From JAAZZY01 sp964612505 (GTDB taxonomy: Bacteria; Chlamydiota; Chlamydiia; Chlamydiales; JAAZZY01), in NCBI GenBank assembly GCA_964612505.1, contig CAZTEX010000004.1:1-64000 (forward strand): a DNA stretch of 64,000 bases. The letters run 5' to 3'. Below, one piece after another: positions 25,310 through 33,887 of this stretch. A model generated the notes under the pieces. It saw nothing but the letters and a program-made list of their open reading frames with translations. It was not told the DNA's origin and ran no database searches. A program made the position numbers and the translations under genes. Each line of letters starts with the position of its first letter. Within the stretch, counting starts at the first letter, position 1.

Positions 25310-26068
25310 TTAGAACTTATTATTCTCATAGAGAACTCTCTGCAGAAAGAGTCCTTTAGCAGGGGCCGGAGAGCCAATAGATTGGCGATCTCGTTTCAAA
25401 AATAAATCTTCTATCGAAGCTATCTCTCTTCGACCTTGACCTATTTCAATTAAAACGCCAACGATGTTGCGCACCATTTTATAGAGAAAACCATCTCCTT
25501 CAAATTCAAGACGAAATCCCCCCTCTTGAAATATTAACTCTAGCCTTTTTAAATGACGTACAGGGTTCTTAAGAATCTGATTAGATTCTCTGATATTGGC
25601 AAAGGTCGTGAAATCTTTTTTGCCAACAAAATAGGGTAACGCAGATTTTACCTTATCAATATCAAACGCATTTCTGAGATGTAATCGATAGGGAAAGTAC
25701 ATTGGATCGATGACAGGATCGTTCCAAAAATGATAATGGTAAATTTTGCCAATTGCACTAAAGCGAGCATGAAAATCTAAAGGAACTTCGCTTATTTCCT
25801 TTACTCGTATGTCCCACGGCAATAAACCATTTAATGCCTGTAAAAGCTTTTGGATATCTAAAGGTTCTTCAACAGCTAAATGAACCACCTGACCTAAAGC
25901 ATGGACTCCCCCATCGGTTCGTCCTGACCCATAAATGGAGATTGGCTTTGATAAGATTTGTGAGAGAATCTTTTGTATTTCTTCTTGAATGGACTTTGCA
26001 TTCGTTTGAATTTGCCATCCACTATAGCGACTTCCGTCATAGGAGACTTTAAGTATATACTTGTGCAT
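25310..26068 (-). CDS. truA: tRNA pseudouridine(38-40) synthase
   Basis: The 252-residue protein has the N-terminal KVSYDGSRYSGWQIQ and the catalytic GSGRTDGGVHALGQV with its aspartate near residue 52. The substrate-binding HARFSAIGKIYHYHF and C-terminal GDGFLYKMVRNIVG are also present, all standard for TruA. It modifies the anticodon arm of several tRNAs. Its start overlaps the end of ispD by 20 bp, so the two genes are cotranscribed. Confidence 0.96.
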   Translation of the reverse strand: MHKYILKVSYDGSRYSGWQIQTNAKSIQEEIQKILSQILSKPISIYGSGRTDGGVHALGQVVHLAVEEPLDIQKLLQALNGLLPWDIRVKEISEVPLDFHARFSAIGKIYHYHFWNDPVIDPMYFPYRLHLRNAFDIDKVKSALPYFVGKKDFTTFANIRESNQILKNPVRHLKRLELIFQEGGFRLEFEGDGFLYKMVRNIVGVLIEIGQGRREIASIEDLFLKRDRQSIGSPAPAKGLFLQRVLYENNKF

Positions 26069-26744
26069 GGGCTATTTTTTGATTGTTTAAAAGGCCTTGC
26101 ATTAACTTCAAGTCCGAAAGATTAGTTACTTTAAAATTGAGTGAATTACCCTCGATCATTTTAACAGTTTGTCCTAGCATTTCCATTAAAGAAGCTTCAT
26201 CTGTTGCTGTCATCTTCTTTTCTCTAGCTTGTAACAAGCCTTGGATGAGCTCATCTCTAGGCGCTACTTGAGGTGTTTGAATTTCCCAGATATTTGAGCG
26301 ATCAACTGTTTTTTGAATTTCTTGGTTTTCTGAAACCTGCTTTAATGTAGAAGTAGCCCGAACCCCTATTGCCGAGGCGCCATATTGATAAGCAGCCTCT
26401 AAGAGAGGGCTAATATAGGTGCTATCGAAAAAAGGACGAGCCGCATCATGAACCATGACCATTGGATTGCCAGATAGTTTTTGCAAACCATTAAATAAGC
26501 TGTCTTGCCTCAGCTCTCCTGGGAGAGCAAAATGGACACTCTTATCACACTCTTCTATATTGAAAAAATGTTGGTATTCTTGAGCGCAAACAATCACAAT
26601 TTGATCGATTTGAGAATGGTAGAGAAAAGATTCCAGAGCATAACTGGCAATCAACTTTCCATTCATTGCAATAAATTGCTTGGGAGTTTCAAGGCCCATT
26701 CGAAGGCCTTTTCCCCCTGCTAAAAGGACTACCGAGGTTTTCAT
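26049..26744 (-). CDS. ispD: 2-C-methyl-D-erythritol 4-phosphate cytidylyltransferase
   Basis: The 231-residue protein has the cytidylyltransferase start VVLLAGGKGLRMGLETPKQF, the substrate-binding VMVHDAARPF near residue 105 and IQTPQVAPRDELIQG with ATDEASLMEMLG. It performs the third step of the MEP isoprenoid pathway, which chlamydiae use. The order ispD-truA with a 20-bp overlap suggests coupling. No signal peptide; normal length. Confidence 0.95.
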   Translation of the reverse strand: MKTSVVLLAGGKGLRMGLETPKQFIAMNGKLIASYALESFLYHSQIDQIVIVCAQEYQHFFNIEECDKSVHFALPGELRQDSLFNGLQKLSGNPMVMVHDAARPFFDSTYISPLLEAAYQYGASAIGVRATSTLKQVSENQEIQKTVDRSNIWEIQTPQVAPRDELIQGLLQAREKKMTATDEASLMEMLGQTVKMIEGNSLNFKVTNLSDLKLMQGLLNNQKIAHAQVYT

Positions 26745-26827
26745 CTCTTATAAAGTTTAATTTTATATTACCTAACTATGATACTCAATTTTTGATTATT
26801 AATAAATAAAATTGGATTATTTAATAA

Positions 26828-26863
26828 ATAAAAAAAAGGGATGAAAATATTTTTTTTCATCCC
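26828..26863 (-). terminator. Rho-independent terminator of the SWIB gene
   Basis: A 10-bp perfect stem (GGGATGAAAA at 26838-26847 with its complement at 26854-26863) closes a 6-base loop. On the minus strand it is followed by seven Ts, 18 bases after the SWIB stop. The T run exists only on that side, so it serves the minus-strand gene. Confidence 0.85.
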
Positions 26864-26880
26864 GCAATCTTGACCATTTT

Positions 26881-27153
26881 CTAGTTAGCAGTAATATGCT
26901 TAGAAATTGCCTTTGTCATCTGAAACATGTCTAATGTTTTTTTGCCAACTACTTTGGCTAGTTTTTCATCAGGAATAATATTTCTTTTATTATTCTCATC
27001 TTGTCTTTTGTGTTTTTTAATATAATCCCACATTTTTTTGACAACTTTTGTGCGTGGCATTGGGCCTTTACCTACGATGTCTTCTAGTTCTTTTGAAAGC
27101 TTCATAGGTTTCATGAAAGCTGTGCTTTTTTTCTTTGCTGGTGCTGGTGCCAT
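26881..27153 (-). CDS. SWIB/MDM2-domain protein
   Basis: The 90-residue protein contains a short basic N-terminus (MAPAPAKKK) and one SWIB domain, visible in KLSKELEDIVG, PRTKVVKKMWDYIKKH and RNIIPDEKLAKVVG. SWIB domains are common in eukaryotic chromatin remodellers and rare in bacteria outside chlamydiae, where they are encoded near prfB as here. It has a good AAAGGAG ribosome-binding site and its own terminator. Suggested roles involve nucleoid condensation or DNA topology; the sequence only shows the domain. Confidence 0.93.
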   Translation of the reverse strand: MAPAPAKKKSTAFMKPMKLSKELEDIVGKGPMPRTKVVKKMWDYIKKHKRQDENNKRNIIPDEKLAKVVGKKTLDMFQMTKAISKHITAN

Positions 27154-27405
27154 AAATTTACTCCTTTTATGGTTAAGTAATTTGTTTAATTTATCGATCT
27201 TTGGGCTCCTCTCGCAATGCCCAATTTTCTATATAATCGATCTTTTTAGCTGTGAACTATTTTTTTAGTCAAAGGAATTCCCAAAATCTCCTATAGTATA
27301 TCAAAAAATTTTATGAATTCCTAAGAAAAAAGAATCCTTTTTTTAAAAAAAAGGCTCAGGTAAAAGAGTATTTTGAGCAAAAACACTCAATGGTAAACCG
27401 ACTTC

Positions 27406-29610
27406 ATGACTTGTCAGCAAGCTCACAAAGAACAAAATAAACGACTTCAGTCTCTTTTAAGTATGCTCGAGAGACAAAATGATCTTCAAAAGAGACTTCA
27501 TTTTCTCGAGAAAGAGCCTCTAGTCGCTCATTTCTTATTAAATCAAGATCACCCGCTAGTTGCTATTTATACTCAATTGAATGATGTTGAAAAAGTCGCT
27601 GTCTCATCCATTATTGCCATTGGACAAGCTGAAAATATTTTTCGTATCCCAAAATATTTAAGTAATACTCCGCTTCGACTACAAAAACTCATCTCTGAAT
27701 TGGTTATTTTCGAACAGTTTTATCAAGAAATTGGCGGCATTATTGGATATCATTTAAAGGTGCTTGAATTAATTTTTCAAAATCAAGCAGCAACAGATCC
27801 AGCACAGATCAAAACGCTTCATCAAGCTCAGGGTATTTCTTTACATGAAAATAAAAAAGAAACAGACCATGCTGTCATTGCAGGAATTGAGGCATTGCCT
27901 CACATGGGGGAACTTTATCCCATTGGAGGGGCAGGAGATCGCCTTGATTTGCGCGATGAAAAAACAGGTCTTGCACTTCCTACAGCTAAGCTCAATTATT
28001 TAGGTCAGTCTCTTTTAACTTGTATGATTAAAGACTTGCAATCCAGAGAGTATCTCTACTTTAAACTCTTTGATACACAGCTCACCACTCCCATTGCCAT
28101 GATGACCTCTGAAGCAAAAAATAATCACCAATTTATTGAGCAGATTTGCAAAGAAAATCATTGGTACCATCGCCCTAAAGAGAGTTTTAGACTGTTTAAA
28201 CAACCTTTAGCTCCTGTGATTACGACGGAGGGGCAATGGTCAATGTCTGATCATCTTAAGTTGTATTTAAAACCCTCTGGTCACGGTGTTATTTGGAAAC
28301 TGGCGCGAGATGAAGGTATTTTTGAGTGGTTTGCAAAGCAAGATCGCTCTAAAGTTTTACTCAGACAAATGAATAATCCAATGGCAGGTACAGACAATGG
28401 TATTTTTGCTTTAATTGGACTTGGGCATAGTGGAAATAAAGCTTTTGGTTTTGCATCTTGCCAACGACACCTCCATGCAGCCGAAGGGGTCAATGTTTTA
28501 ACTGAGCAAAAAAAATCAGCTCAATTCCATTATGCTGTTAGCAATATCGAGTATACGGAATTTGATAAATATCATCTAAAAGATACCCCTAGCAATTCCA
28601 ATAGTCCTTATTCTCTTTATCCTGCTAATACCAATATTTTGTTTATTGACTTGAATGAAGTGCAAAAAGCTCTCAAACATTGTTCCATTCCTGGAATGCT
28701 TATTAACATGAAGACGAAAGTCCCCTATTTGGATGAATCGGGCCATAAAAAGATGACCTTTGGTGGAAGGCTCGAATCCACTATGCAAAATATTGCCGAT
28801 TACATGTGTGATACTTTTGATCACCCCCAAAATATCGAAGACCGTTTAAACCTAAAAACATTTCTTACCTACAATGTTCGTCGTAAAACAATCTCTGTCG
28901 CTAAAAAAACCTACAAAGGAGATGGCAACATTAACGAAACTCCTGAAGGGTGTTATTATCATCTTCAACAAAATAATTTTGAACTTTTGACAAAGTTTTG
29001 TAATTGCATGATGCCAGATTTCCCTACTGTTGAAGATTATCTTCAAAAAGGCCCCTCTAATCATATCTTATTTCATCCTGCATTAGGACCTCTCTATTCT
29101 GTTATTAGTCAAAAAATCCAAAAAGGTAAATTACATCTCCATTCTGAATTGATTTTAGAGATTTCAGAATTAGAGCTCTTTAATTTGGAATTAGATGGTA
29201 GTTGCATCATTGCAGCAGAAACATTACTGGGACATCTTGATGAATCTAAAATAATAAAATATTCTCATCGAAGTGGTAAATGTTCTCTCATCAATGTAAA
29301 AATTAAAAATCAGGGAATTCATAAGAGCAATAGCAGCGTCTTTTGGAGAAATCAAATTGAGCGTCAAGAATGCTTTAAATTATACCTTGAAGAAAATGCA
29401 GAATTTCATGCAGAAAATGTCATTTTTAACGGCTCGTTTGACCTTCGTGTTCCTAAAAACCAGCGAATGGAAGCATCGATGGACGCTCAAGGAAATGTGA
29501 CTTTTAAGAGCTCCCCAATCAGCGACCCCTCCTGGTATTGGCATTACAAAATAGATCCAGATCATCAGCAAGTTCTCCTTTCTAAAAAAACAAAACATCC
29601 TCGCAAATAA
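27406..29610 (+). CDS. Large UTP-sugar-1-phosphate uridylyltransferase-like protein, similar to plant plastid UGP3
   Basis: The 734-residue protein has a helical N-terminal region (1-160) and then a nucleotidyltransferase core starting ELYPIGGAGDRLDL near residue 168, with the glycine-rich nucleotide-binding loop. Further motifs are YLYFKLFDTQ, PIAMMTSEAKNNHQF, KPSGHGVIWKLARDEG, GFASCQRHLHAAEGVNVL and SNIEYTEFDKY. These match what I remember of plastidial UGP3, which makes UDP-glucose for plant sulfolipid. The C-terminal 200 residues look like a beta-helix. The product in this organism is uncertain; UDP-glucose or a related UDP-sugar is most likely. It stands alone upstream of a hydrolase-like gene. 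Confidence 0.75.
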   Translation: MTCQQAHKEQNKRLQSLLSMLERQNDLQKRLHFLEKEPLVAHFLLNQDHPLVAIYTQLNDVEKVAVSSIIAIGQAENIFRIPKYLSNTPLRLQKLISELVIFEQFYQEIGGIIGYHLKVLELIFQNQAATDPAQIKTLHQAQGISLHENKKETDHAVIAGIEALPHMGELYPIGGAGDRLDLRDEKTGLALPTAKLNYLGQSLLTCMIKDLQSREYLYFKLFDTQLTTPIAMMTSEAKNNHQFIEQICKENHWYHRPKESFRLFKQPLAPVITTEGQWSMSDHLKLYLKPSGHGVIWKLARDEGIFEWFAKQDRSKVLLRQMNNPMAGTDNGIFALIGLGHSGNKAFGFASCQRHLHAAEGVNVLTEQKKSAQFHYAVSNIEYTEFDKYHLKDTPSNSNSPYSLYPANTNILFIDLNEVQKALKHCSIPGMLINMKTKVPYLDESGHKKMTFGGRLESTMQNIADYMCDTFDHPQNIEDRLNLKTFLTYNVRRKTISVAKKTYKGDGNINETPEGCYYHLQQNNFELLTKFCNCMMPDFPTVEDYLQKGPSNHILFHPALGPLYSVISQKIQKGKLHLHSELILEISELELFNLELDGSCIIAAETLLGHLDESKIIKYSHRSGKCSLINVKIKNQGIHKSNSSVFWRNQIERQECFKLYLEENAEFHAENVIFNGSFDLRVPKNQRMEASMDAQGNVTFKSSPISDPSWYWHYKIDPDHQQVLLSKKTKHPRK

Positions 29611-29662
29611 TCCCTAGAAAGTTTTCAGACCATTAGGTATCCTCTATCTAGTAACAAGCAAC

Positions 29663-30601
29663 ATGAAGGTCGTTGTGGACTTTATCTTTCGATTACTGAT
29701 TTGCTGCCTTTTTCTTTCAACACCTCTCATGGCGCTTGAAAATACCTCTATTGAAAAAACATTTTTATCAAGCGGATCCCAAATCTATTATAAGAAAATA
29801 GGCGCAGGAACTCCTTTAGTTATTATTCACGGTGGTCCAGGACACAACAGTTCCTATTTTTTACCTCAATTTGAAAAACTCTCTCAACATCATCAGCTCA
29901 TTTTTTACGATCAAAGAGGATCCGGGCACTCTGAAAAAGATCTCGATTTTGACACAGTGACGATGGAGCAATTTGTCACTGATTTAGAAAATTTAAGAAA
30001 AGAGTTAAACTTAGATCGCTTTCAACTGTTAGGTCATGCGTGGGGAGCTTTAATTGCTCTTCAATATGCCGCTAAATATCCACAGTATGTTGATAAACTC
30101 GTCTTAATGAATCCATTTCCTACATCGGCTCAAGATTTATCTTCATTTGCACTCGAAGTGGAAGATCGGCTGAAACAAACAAACAACCCCGCTTTAAAAT
30201 TTGCCGAGTCAGAAGATCTTTTAGTGGCTGATCTTGGCACTTTTAAAAACTTCTATTCTAACCTATTGAAGACCTTTCTTTATGATGAAAGTAATATTTC
30301 TGAATTAAAATTTGAAATTGGGCAACAAGACGCACTCCAAGGCCTACTCATTTATCGCATTTTTGAAGAGAGCCTTTTAAAGGGAGGATATGACTATAAG
30401 CCTTATCTCAAAAAAATTCGTTGCCAGACTTTAGTCATCCATGGCGACAGCGATCCGATTCCCATTTGGACAGCCAAAGAAACCACTTCTTATCTGAGCA
30501 ATGGAAAATGTCGCATTCTCAAAAATTGCGGGCATTTCCCTCATATTGAAAAACCTGATGAGCTTTTTGACGAACTAAGTTTGTTTTTAAATTTGCCCTA
30601 A
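29663..30601 (+). CDS. Exported prolyl-iminopeptidase-like alpha/beta hydrolase lacking the nucleophile serine
   Basis: The 312-residue protein has a signal peptide (hydrophobic residues 6-25) and the proline iminopeptidase oxyanion motif IIHGGPGHNSS near residue 53. It also has DQRGSGHSEKD, the acid-site region VIHGDSDPIP and the histidine-site region NCGHFPHIEKP. The nucleophile elbow, normally GHSWG, reads GHAWG: codon 126 is GCG (30038-30040), so the serine is alanine. As read the protein cannot form an acyl-enzyme by the usual mechanism. Everything else is intact and there is no frame disruption, so it may be a binding protein or a recently inactivated enzyme. Confidence 0.75.
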   Translation: MKVVVDFIFRLLICCLFLSTPLMALENTSIEKTFLSSGSQIYYKKIGAGTPLVIIHGGPGHNSSYFLPQFEKLSQHHQLIFYDQRGSGHSEKDLDFDTVTMEQFVTDLENLRKELNLDRFQLLGHAWGALIALQYAAKYPQYVDKLVLMNPFPTSAQDLSSFALEVEDRLKQTNNPALKFAESEDLLVADLGTFKNFYSNLLKTFLYDESNISELKFEIGQQDALQGLLIYRIFEESLLKGGYDYKPYLKKIRCQTLVIHGDSDPIPIWTAKETTSYLSNGKCRILKNCGHFPHIEKPDELFDELSLFLNLP

Positions 30602-30826
30602 AAACAAATGATTCTTCTCAAAACACCCTCTTTCAGTGGCGCTTTTCACTTAACTTTCTAAGTTATCTCTTTCTAGACATTTTAACTTACACCTCAAGCT
30701 ACTAACTTTAAAAATATTAAACAAAATAATTGAAATATACCGACAGTGAACTCATTTTTTCATTCAGCTAGCTTCAGAAGGATTTCTGATTCGTAACCCC
30801 TCCAACAAAAAAGACTCTTCTAGATA

Positions 30827-30855
30827 TTGAATTTTAGCTTTTATTTTGCTATCTT
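30827..30855 (+). promoter_or_regulatory. Predicted prfB promoter
   Basis: TTGAAT (30827-30832) and TATCTT (30850-30855) are 17 bp apart. The predicted start of transcription is about 30862, 19 bases before the prfB ATG at 30881, which leaves room for the AGGA ribosome-binding site at 30873-30876. Confidence 0.4.
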
Positions 30856-30880
30856 CTTTACCTTCTTATTCTAGGAATTT

Positions 30881-31976
30881 ATGAACGAAGAAACGCAAAA
30901 CCGACTTAAATCCATCGACAATCGCCTCAAACATATGTGGAGGTACCTTTGACTTAGCGTCAAAGGAAAAACAGGTCCAAACTCTTGAAGAAGAAATGGC
31001 TGAGGGGCATTTTTGGGATGACAAAGCTCATGCCAAAAAAATTATTGATGAATGCAATAAGCTAAAAGCCTGGACTGAACCATTTCATGATCTTTCAAAA
31101 AGATTTTCCACTCTTTTTGAAATGCTTCCAGATGCCTATGAAATGGGCGATGAAAGTTTGATTGAAGATTTACATAAAGAACTCTCCGCAATTGAAAAAA
31201 GCCTAGATGAATTAGAAATTCGCCGGATGCTCTCTGGAGAACTGGATAATAAAAACTGCTTTTTGACGATCAATGCAGGAGCTGGTGGAACAGAGTCTTG
31301 TGACTGGGCTCAAATGCTCCTTCGCATGTATCAAAAATGGGTGACGAATCGGGGCTGGAAATATGAAAATGTCGATCTATTACAGGGTGAAGTTGCAGGA
31401 ATTAAACATGCCACAATCAAGATCACAGGCTCTTTTGCCTATGGGTATGCTAAAGCAGAAAAAGGGGTACATCGCCTTGTGCGCATCTCCCCGTTTGATA
31501 GCAACGCCAAACGTCACACAAGCTTTGCATCGGTTGATATTGCCCCTGAAATTGAAGATGATATTCAAATTGAGATTAGACCTGAAGACATCCGCATTGA
31601 CACATATAGGGCTTCAGGAGCTGGAGGACAGCACGTCAATAAAACAGATTCCGCTGTCCGAATCACCCATGCTCCAACAGGCATCATTGTCAGTTGTCAA
31701 AACCAGCGCAGTCAATTACAAAACAAAGAAACCTGTTTTAAAATGCTCCGCTCTAAACTCTATGAAAAAGAGGTTGAAGAAAGAGAGCGTGCTATCAAAA
31801 ATATGAGCGGGGAAAAGAAAGAAATTGGTTGGGGTAATCAAATTCGAAATTATGTTTTTCAACCCTATTCACTGGTCAAAGATACGCGTACCAACCACCA
31901 AGAGGGAAACGTTCAAGCTGTCATGGATGGTGAAATTGATCCCTTTATTATTAAATATCTAAAAGAGTTCGGTTAA
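30881..31976 (+). CDS. prfB: Peptide chain release factor 2, with programmed +1 frameshift
   Basis: Translation starts at ATG 30881 and runs 23 codons to CTT TGA (TGA at 30950-30952), preceded by an internal Shine-Dalgarno TGGAGG (30938-30943). A +1 shift at CTT-TGA-C continues as GAC at 30951, giving a 364-residue RF2. The protein contains SPFDSNAKRHTSF (the stop-codon recognition motif of RF2) and the catalytic GAGGQHVNKTDSAVR. The shift is the classical autoregulatory device: low RF2 lets ribosomes slip at its own UGA. The next genes follow closely (1- and 2-bp gaps), and the SWIB-prfB-GNAT-yebC order resembles Chlamydia. Confidence 0.96.
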
Positions 31977-31977
31977 A

Positions 31978-32481
31978 ATGAGCAAGAAGAAAGAAATAGA
32001 AATTCGCTATGCAGATGAATCAATTGGGGAGCACCTTAGAGAATGGTTTAAAGAACCCGGTGTTTTACGATGGTTTCCCTGCCAAGAGCATAACGAAGTG
32101 GAAGATACCGTTAAAATGCTTTGCAGTTTTAGTCGATGGAAATGTGCTCTCACAGCATTTATTGATAATAAGCCTGTAGGCTTTGCGGTCTTATTTTTAC
32201 ATGCTTATAAAAAGATTGCCCATCAGTGTTTATTTGGAATGCTTGTGGATGAAAAATACCGCAATCAAGGCGTTGGCACAAATCTTCTCTTAAATCTGAT
32301 GGAAATGGGTAAAAAAAATTTCAAACTAGAAGTATTGTATTTGGAAGTCTTTGAAGGCAACCCAGCCATCTCTTTATATCGACGTTTAGGATTTAGGGAA
32401 GTGGGCTACCACCCCTATTGGCTTAAAGAAGACGATGGAAGATTTCGTAGTAAAATCGTGATGGAAAAGGTACTTAATTAG
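31978..32481 (+). CDS. GNAT-family N-acetyltransferase
   Basis: The 167-residue protein has the GNAT core: VGFAVLFLHAY, then the acetyl-CoA loop FGMLVDEKYRNQGVGTNLL (R/QxxGxG/A) near residues 92-110, and LEVFEGNPAISLYRRLGFREVGYH near the end. It lies 1 bp after prfB, in the position of a chlamydial acetyltransferase I recall as CT458. The substrate is unknown; a protein N-terminus or ribosomal protein is possible by family, not by evidence. Confidence 0.85.
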   Translation: MSKKKEIEIRYADESIGEHLREWFKEPGVLRWFPCQEHNEVEDTVKMLCSFSRWKCALTAFIDNKPVGFAVLFLHAYKKIAHQCLFGMLVDEKYRNQGVGTNLLLNLMEMGKKNFKLEVLYLEVFEGNPAISLYRRLGFREVGYHPYWLKEDDGRFRSKIVMEKVLN

Positions 32482-32483
32482 TT

Positions 32484-33158
32484 ATGGCACTTGCCTTGCA
32501 AGAAATGTTACAAGCTTTAACGCAAATGCAAATCAATTTGATGGTCAATGACAACCGTTCAACGATGATTAGCATTCTTGAAAGAAAGAGAAAGTATATT
32601 CGCCTCTCACTACATCAAATGTTTTTAGAGGCGCCCAATGAGGTTATTATTGCCCTTTCCGAATTATTAAAAAATAAACGATCCAAATCATATAACCAAA
32701 TTTTGCGCCAATTTATTAATCTCAATTCTCAAAAATACGACAGAGAGTATTCTGTGAATAAGGATCGACTCTCTTCTAAAGGAGAATTCTTCGATCTTGG
32801 CGAACTCTATCAGAAAGTGAATCAACATTATTTTGAATCTAAACTCGATCTACATATCACTTGGTTTGGTCAGGGGAAAAAACGACCCCGTCATCAAATT
32901 AGCTTTGGCCTTTATCATGAACCTTTAAAACTAATTAAAATTAATCGTTTGCTAGATCGAAAAGAAACACCTTCTTATTTTGTCGAATATATCGTCTATC
33001 ACGAGATGTTACATGAAGTGTATCGACCTGAAACTCGCAATAATGGCTATCGATGCGTACACACTAAAATATTTAAAGAAAAAGAAAAAGAATTTCACGC
33101 TTTTAGCTCTGCTAAAGCATGGGAAGAAAAATTTAAATCAACCTTTTTTACCAAATAG
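32484..33158 (+). CDS. SprT-like zinc metalloprotease-like protein
   Basis: The 224-residue protein carries HEMLH in a YIVYHEMLHEVYRP helix near residue 173 and a third probable ligand histidine in CVHTKIFKEKE about 20 residues later. An upstream FESKLDLHITWFGQG matches the SprT/YgjP-like fold. Such proteins are putative zinc peptidases involved in DNA-protein crosslink repair or unknown processing. It follows the acetyltransferase by 2 bp and precedes yebC by 9 bp, making it part of the prfB operon. This gene is an insertion relative to the C. trachomatis order that I recall. Confidence 0.75.
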   Translation: MALALQEMLQALTQMQINLMVNDNRSTMISILERKRKYIRLSLHQMFLEAPNEVIIALSELLKNKRSKSYNQILRQFINLNSQKYDREYSVNKDRLSSKGEFFDLGELYQKVNQHYFESKLDLHITWFGQGKKRPRHQISFGLYHEPLKLIKINRLLDRKETPSYFVEYIVYHEMLHEVYRPETRNNGYRCVHTKIFKEKEKEFHAFSSAKAWEEKFKSTFFTK

Positions 33159-33167
33159 GGCTATTTT

Positions 33168-33887
33168 ATGGCAGGACACAGTAAATGGGCAAACATCAAA
33201 CATCGCAAAGATCGCGCAGACAAAGTCAAAGGCAAAATTTTTTCTAGGATTGCCAAAGAAATTATCAGCGCAGTAAAAACGAGTGGTCCCGACCCCAAAT
33301 CGAACCCCCGTTTAAAATTAGTTATCCAAAAGGCAAAGATTGCCAACATGCCTAACGATAACATTGAAAGGAATATTAAAAAGGCGTCTTCTAAAGATCA
33401 ATCCAAATATGATGAAGTCACCTATGAGCTTTATGGATATGGTGGCGTTGGATTAATTATCGAAGGGCTTACTGACAATCGCAATCGCTTTGCCTCTGAT
33501 ATCCGTATTGCCACTAATAAACGTGGGGGAACCGTTGCAACCCCGGGTGCTGTCGCTTTTAACTTTGATCGCAAAGGGATTCTTCAAATCGAAAAAAATA
33601 ATATTGCTGAAGAAACTCTTTTTAATGACGCCATTGAAGCTGGTGCTGAAGATTTTGATCAGGAGGACAATCTTTTCATGATTATTACCGCTCCTGAAAA
33701 TCTTTTTATGGTTAAAGAAAACTTAGAAGAGAAGTCTTATGTGTGTCTTGAATCTAATATTGTGATGATCCCCAAAAACCACATTGCATGCTCTCCAGAA
33801 GATCAAGAAAAAAACTTAGCGCTGATTGCCTGGCTTGAAGATATAGAAGATATCGATACAGTCTATCATAATATGGAACTTTCATGA
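33168..33887 (+). CDS. yebC: YebC/PmpR family protein
   Basis: The 239-residue protein starts MAGHSKWANIKHRKDRADKV, the universal YebC N-terminus, and continues with NPRLKLVIQKAKIANMPNDN and YELYGYGGVGLIIEGLTDN. Members are either transcriptional regulators or translation factors that relieve stalling at proline stretches; the sequence does not distinguish these. Its stop overlaps the pabB start (ATGA). Confidence 0.95.
   Translation: MAGHSKWANIKHRKDRADKVKGKIFSRIAKEIISAVKTSGPDPKSNPRLKLVIQKAKIANMPNDNIERNIKKASSKDQSKYDEVTYELYGYGGVGLIIEGLTDNRNRFASDIRIATNKRGGTVATPGAVAFNFDRKGILQIEKNNIAEETLFNDAIEAGAEDFDQEDNLFMIITAPENLFMVKENLEEKSYVCLESNIVMIPKNHIACSPEDQEKNLALIAWLEDIEDIDTVYHNMELS

Noticed and set aside
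27154..27405. Intergenic region between SWIB and the UGP3-like gene
   Set aside because: Beyond the AAAGGAG site of the SWIB gene and scattered AT-rich words, no promoter with correct spacing, RNA structure or ORF could be supported.
30764..30865. 33-codon open stretch on the minus strand between the hydrolase-like gene and prfB, protein-like composition (KIQYLEESFLLEGLRIR)
   Set aside because: It has no ATG, GTG or sensible TTG at its beginning, overlaps the prfB promoter in antisense, and could be chance in AT-rich DNA.
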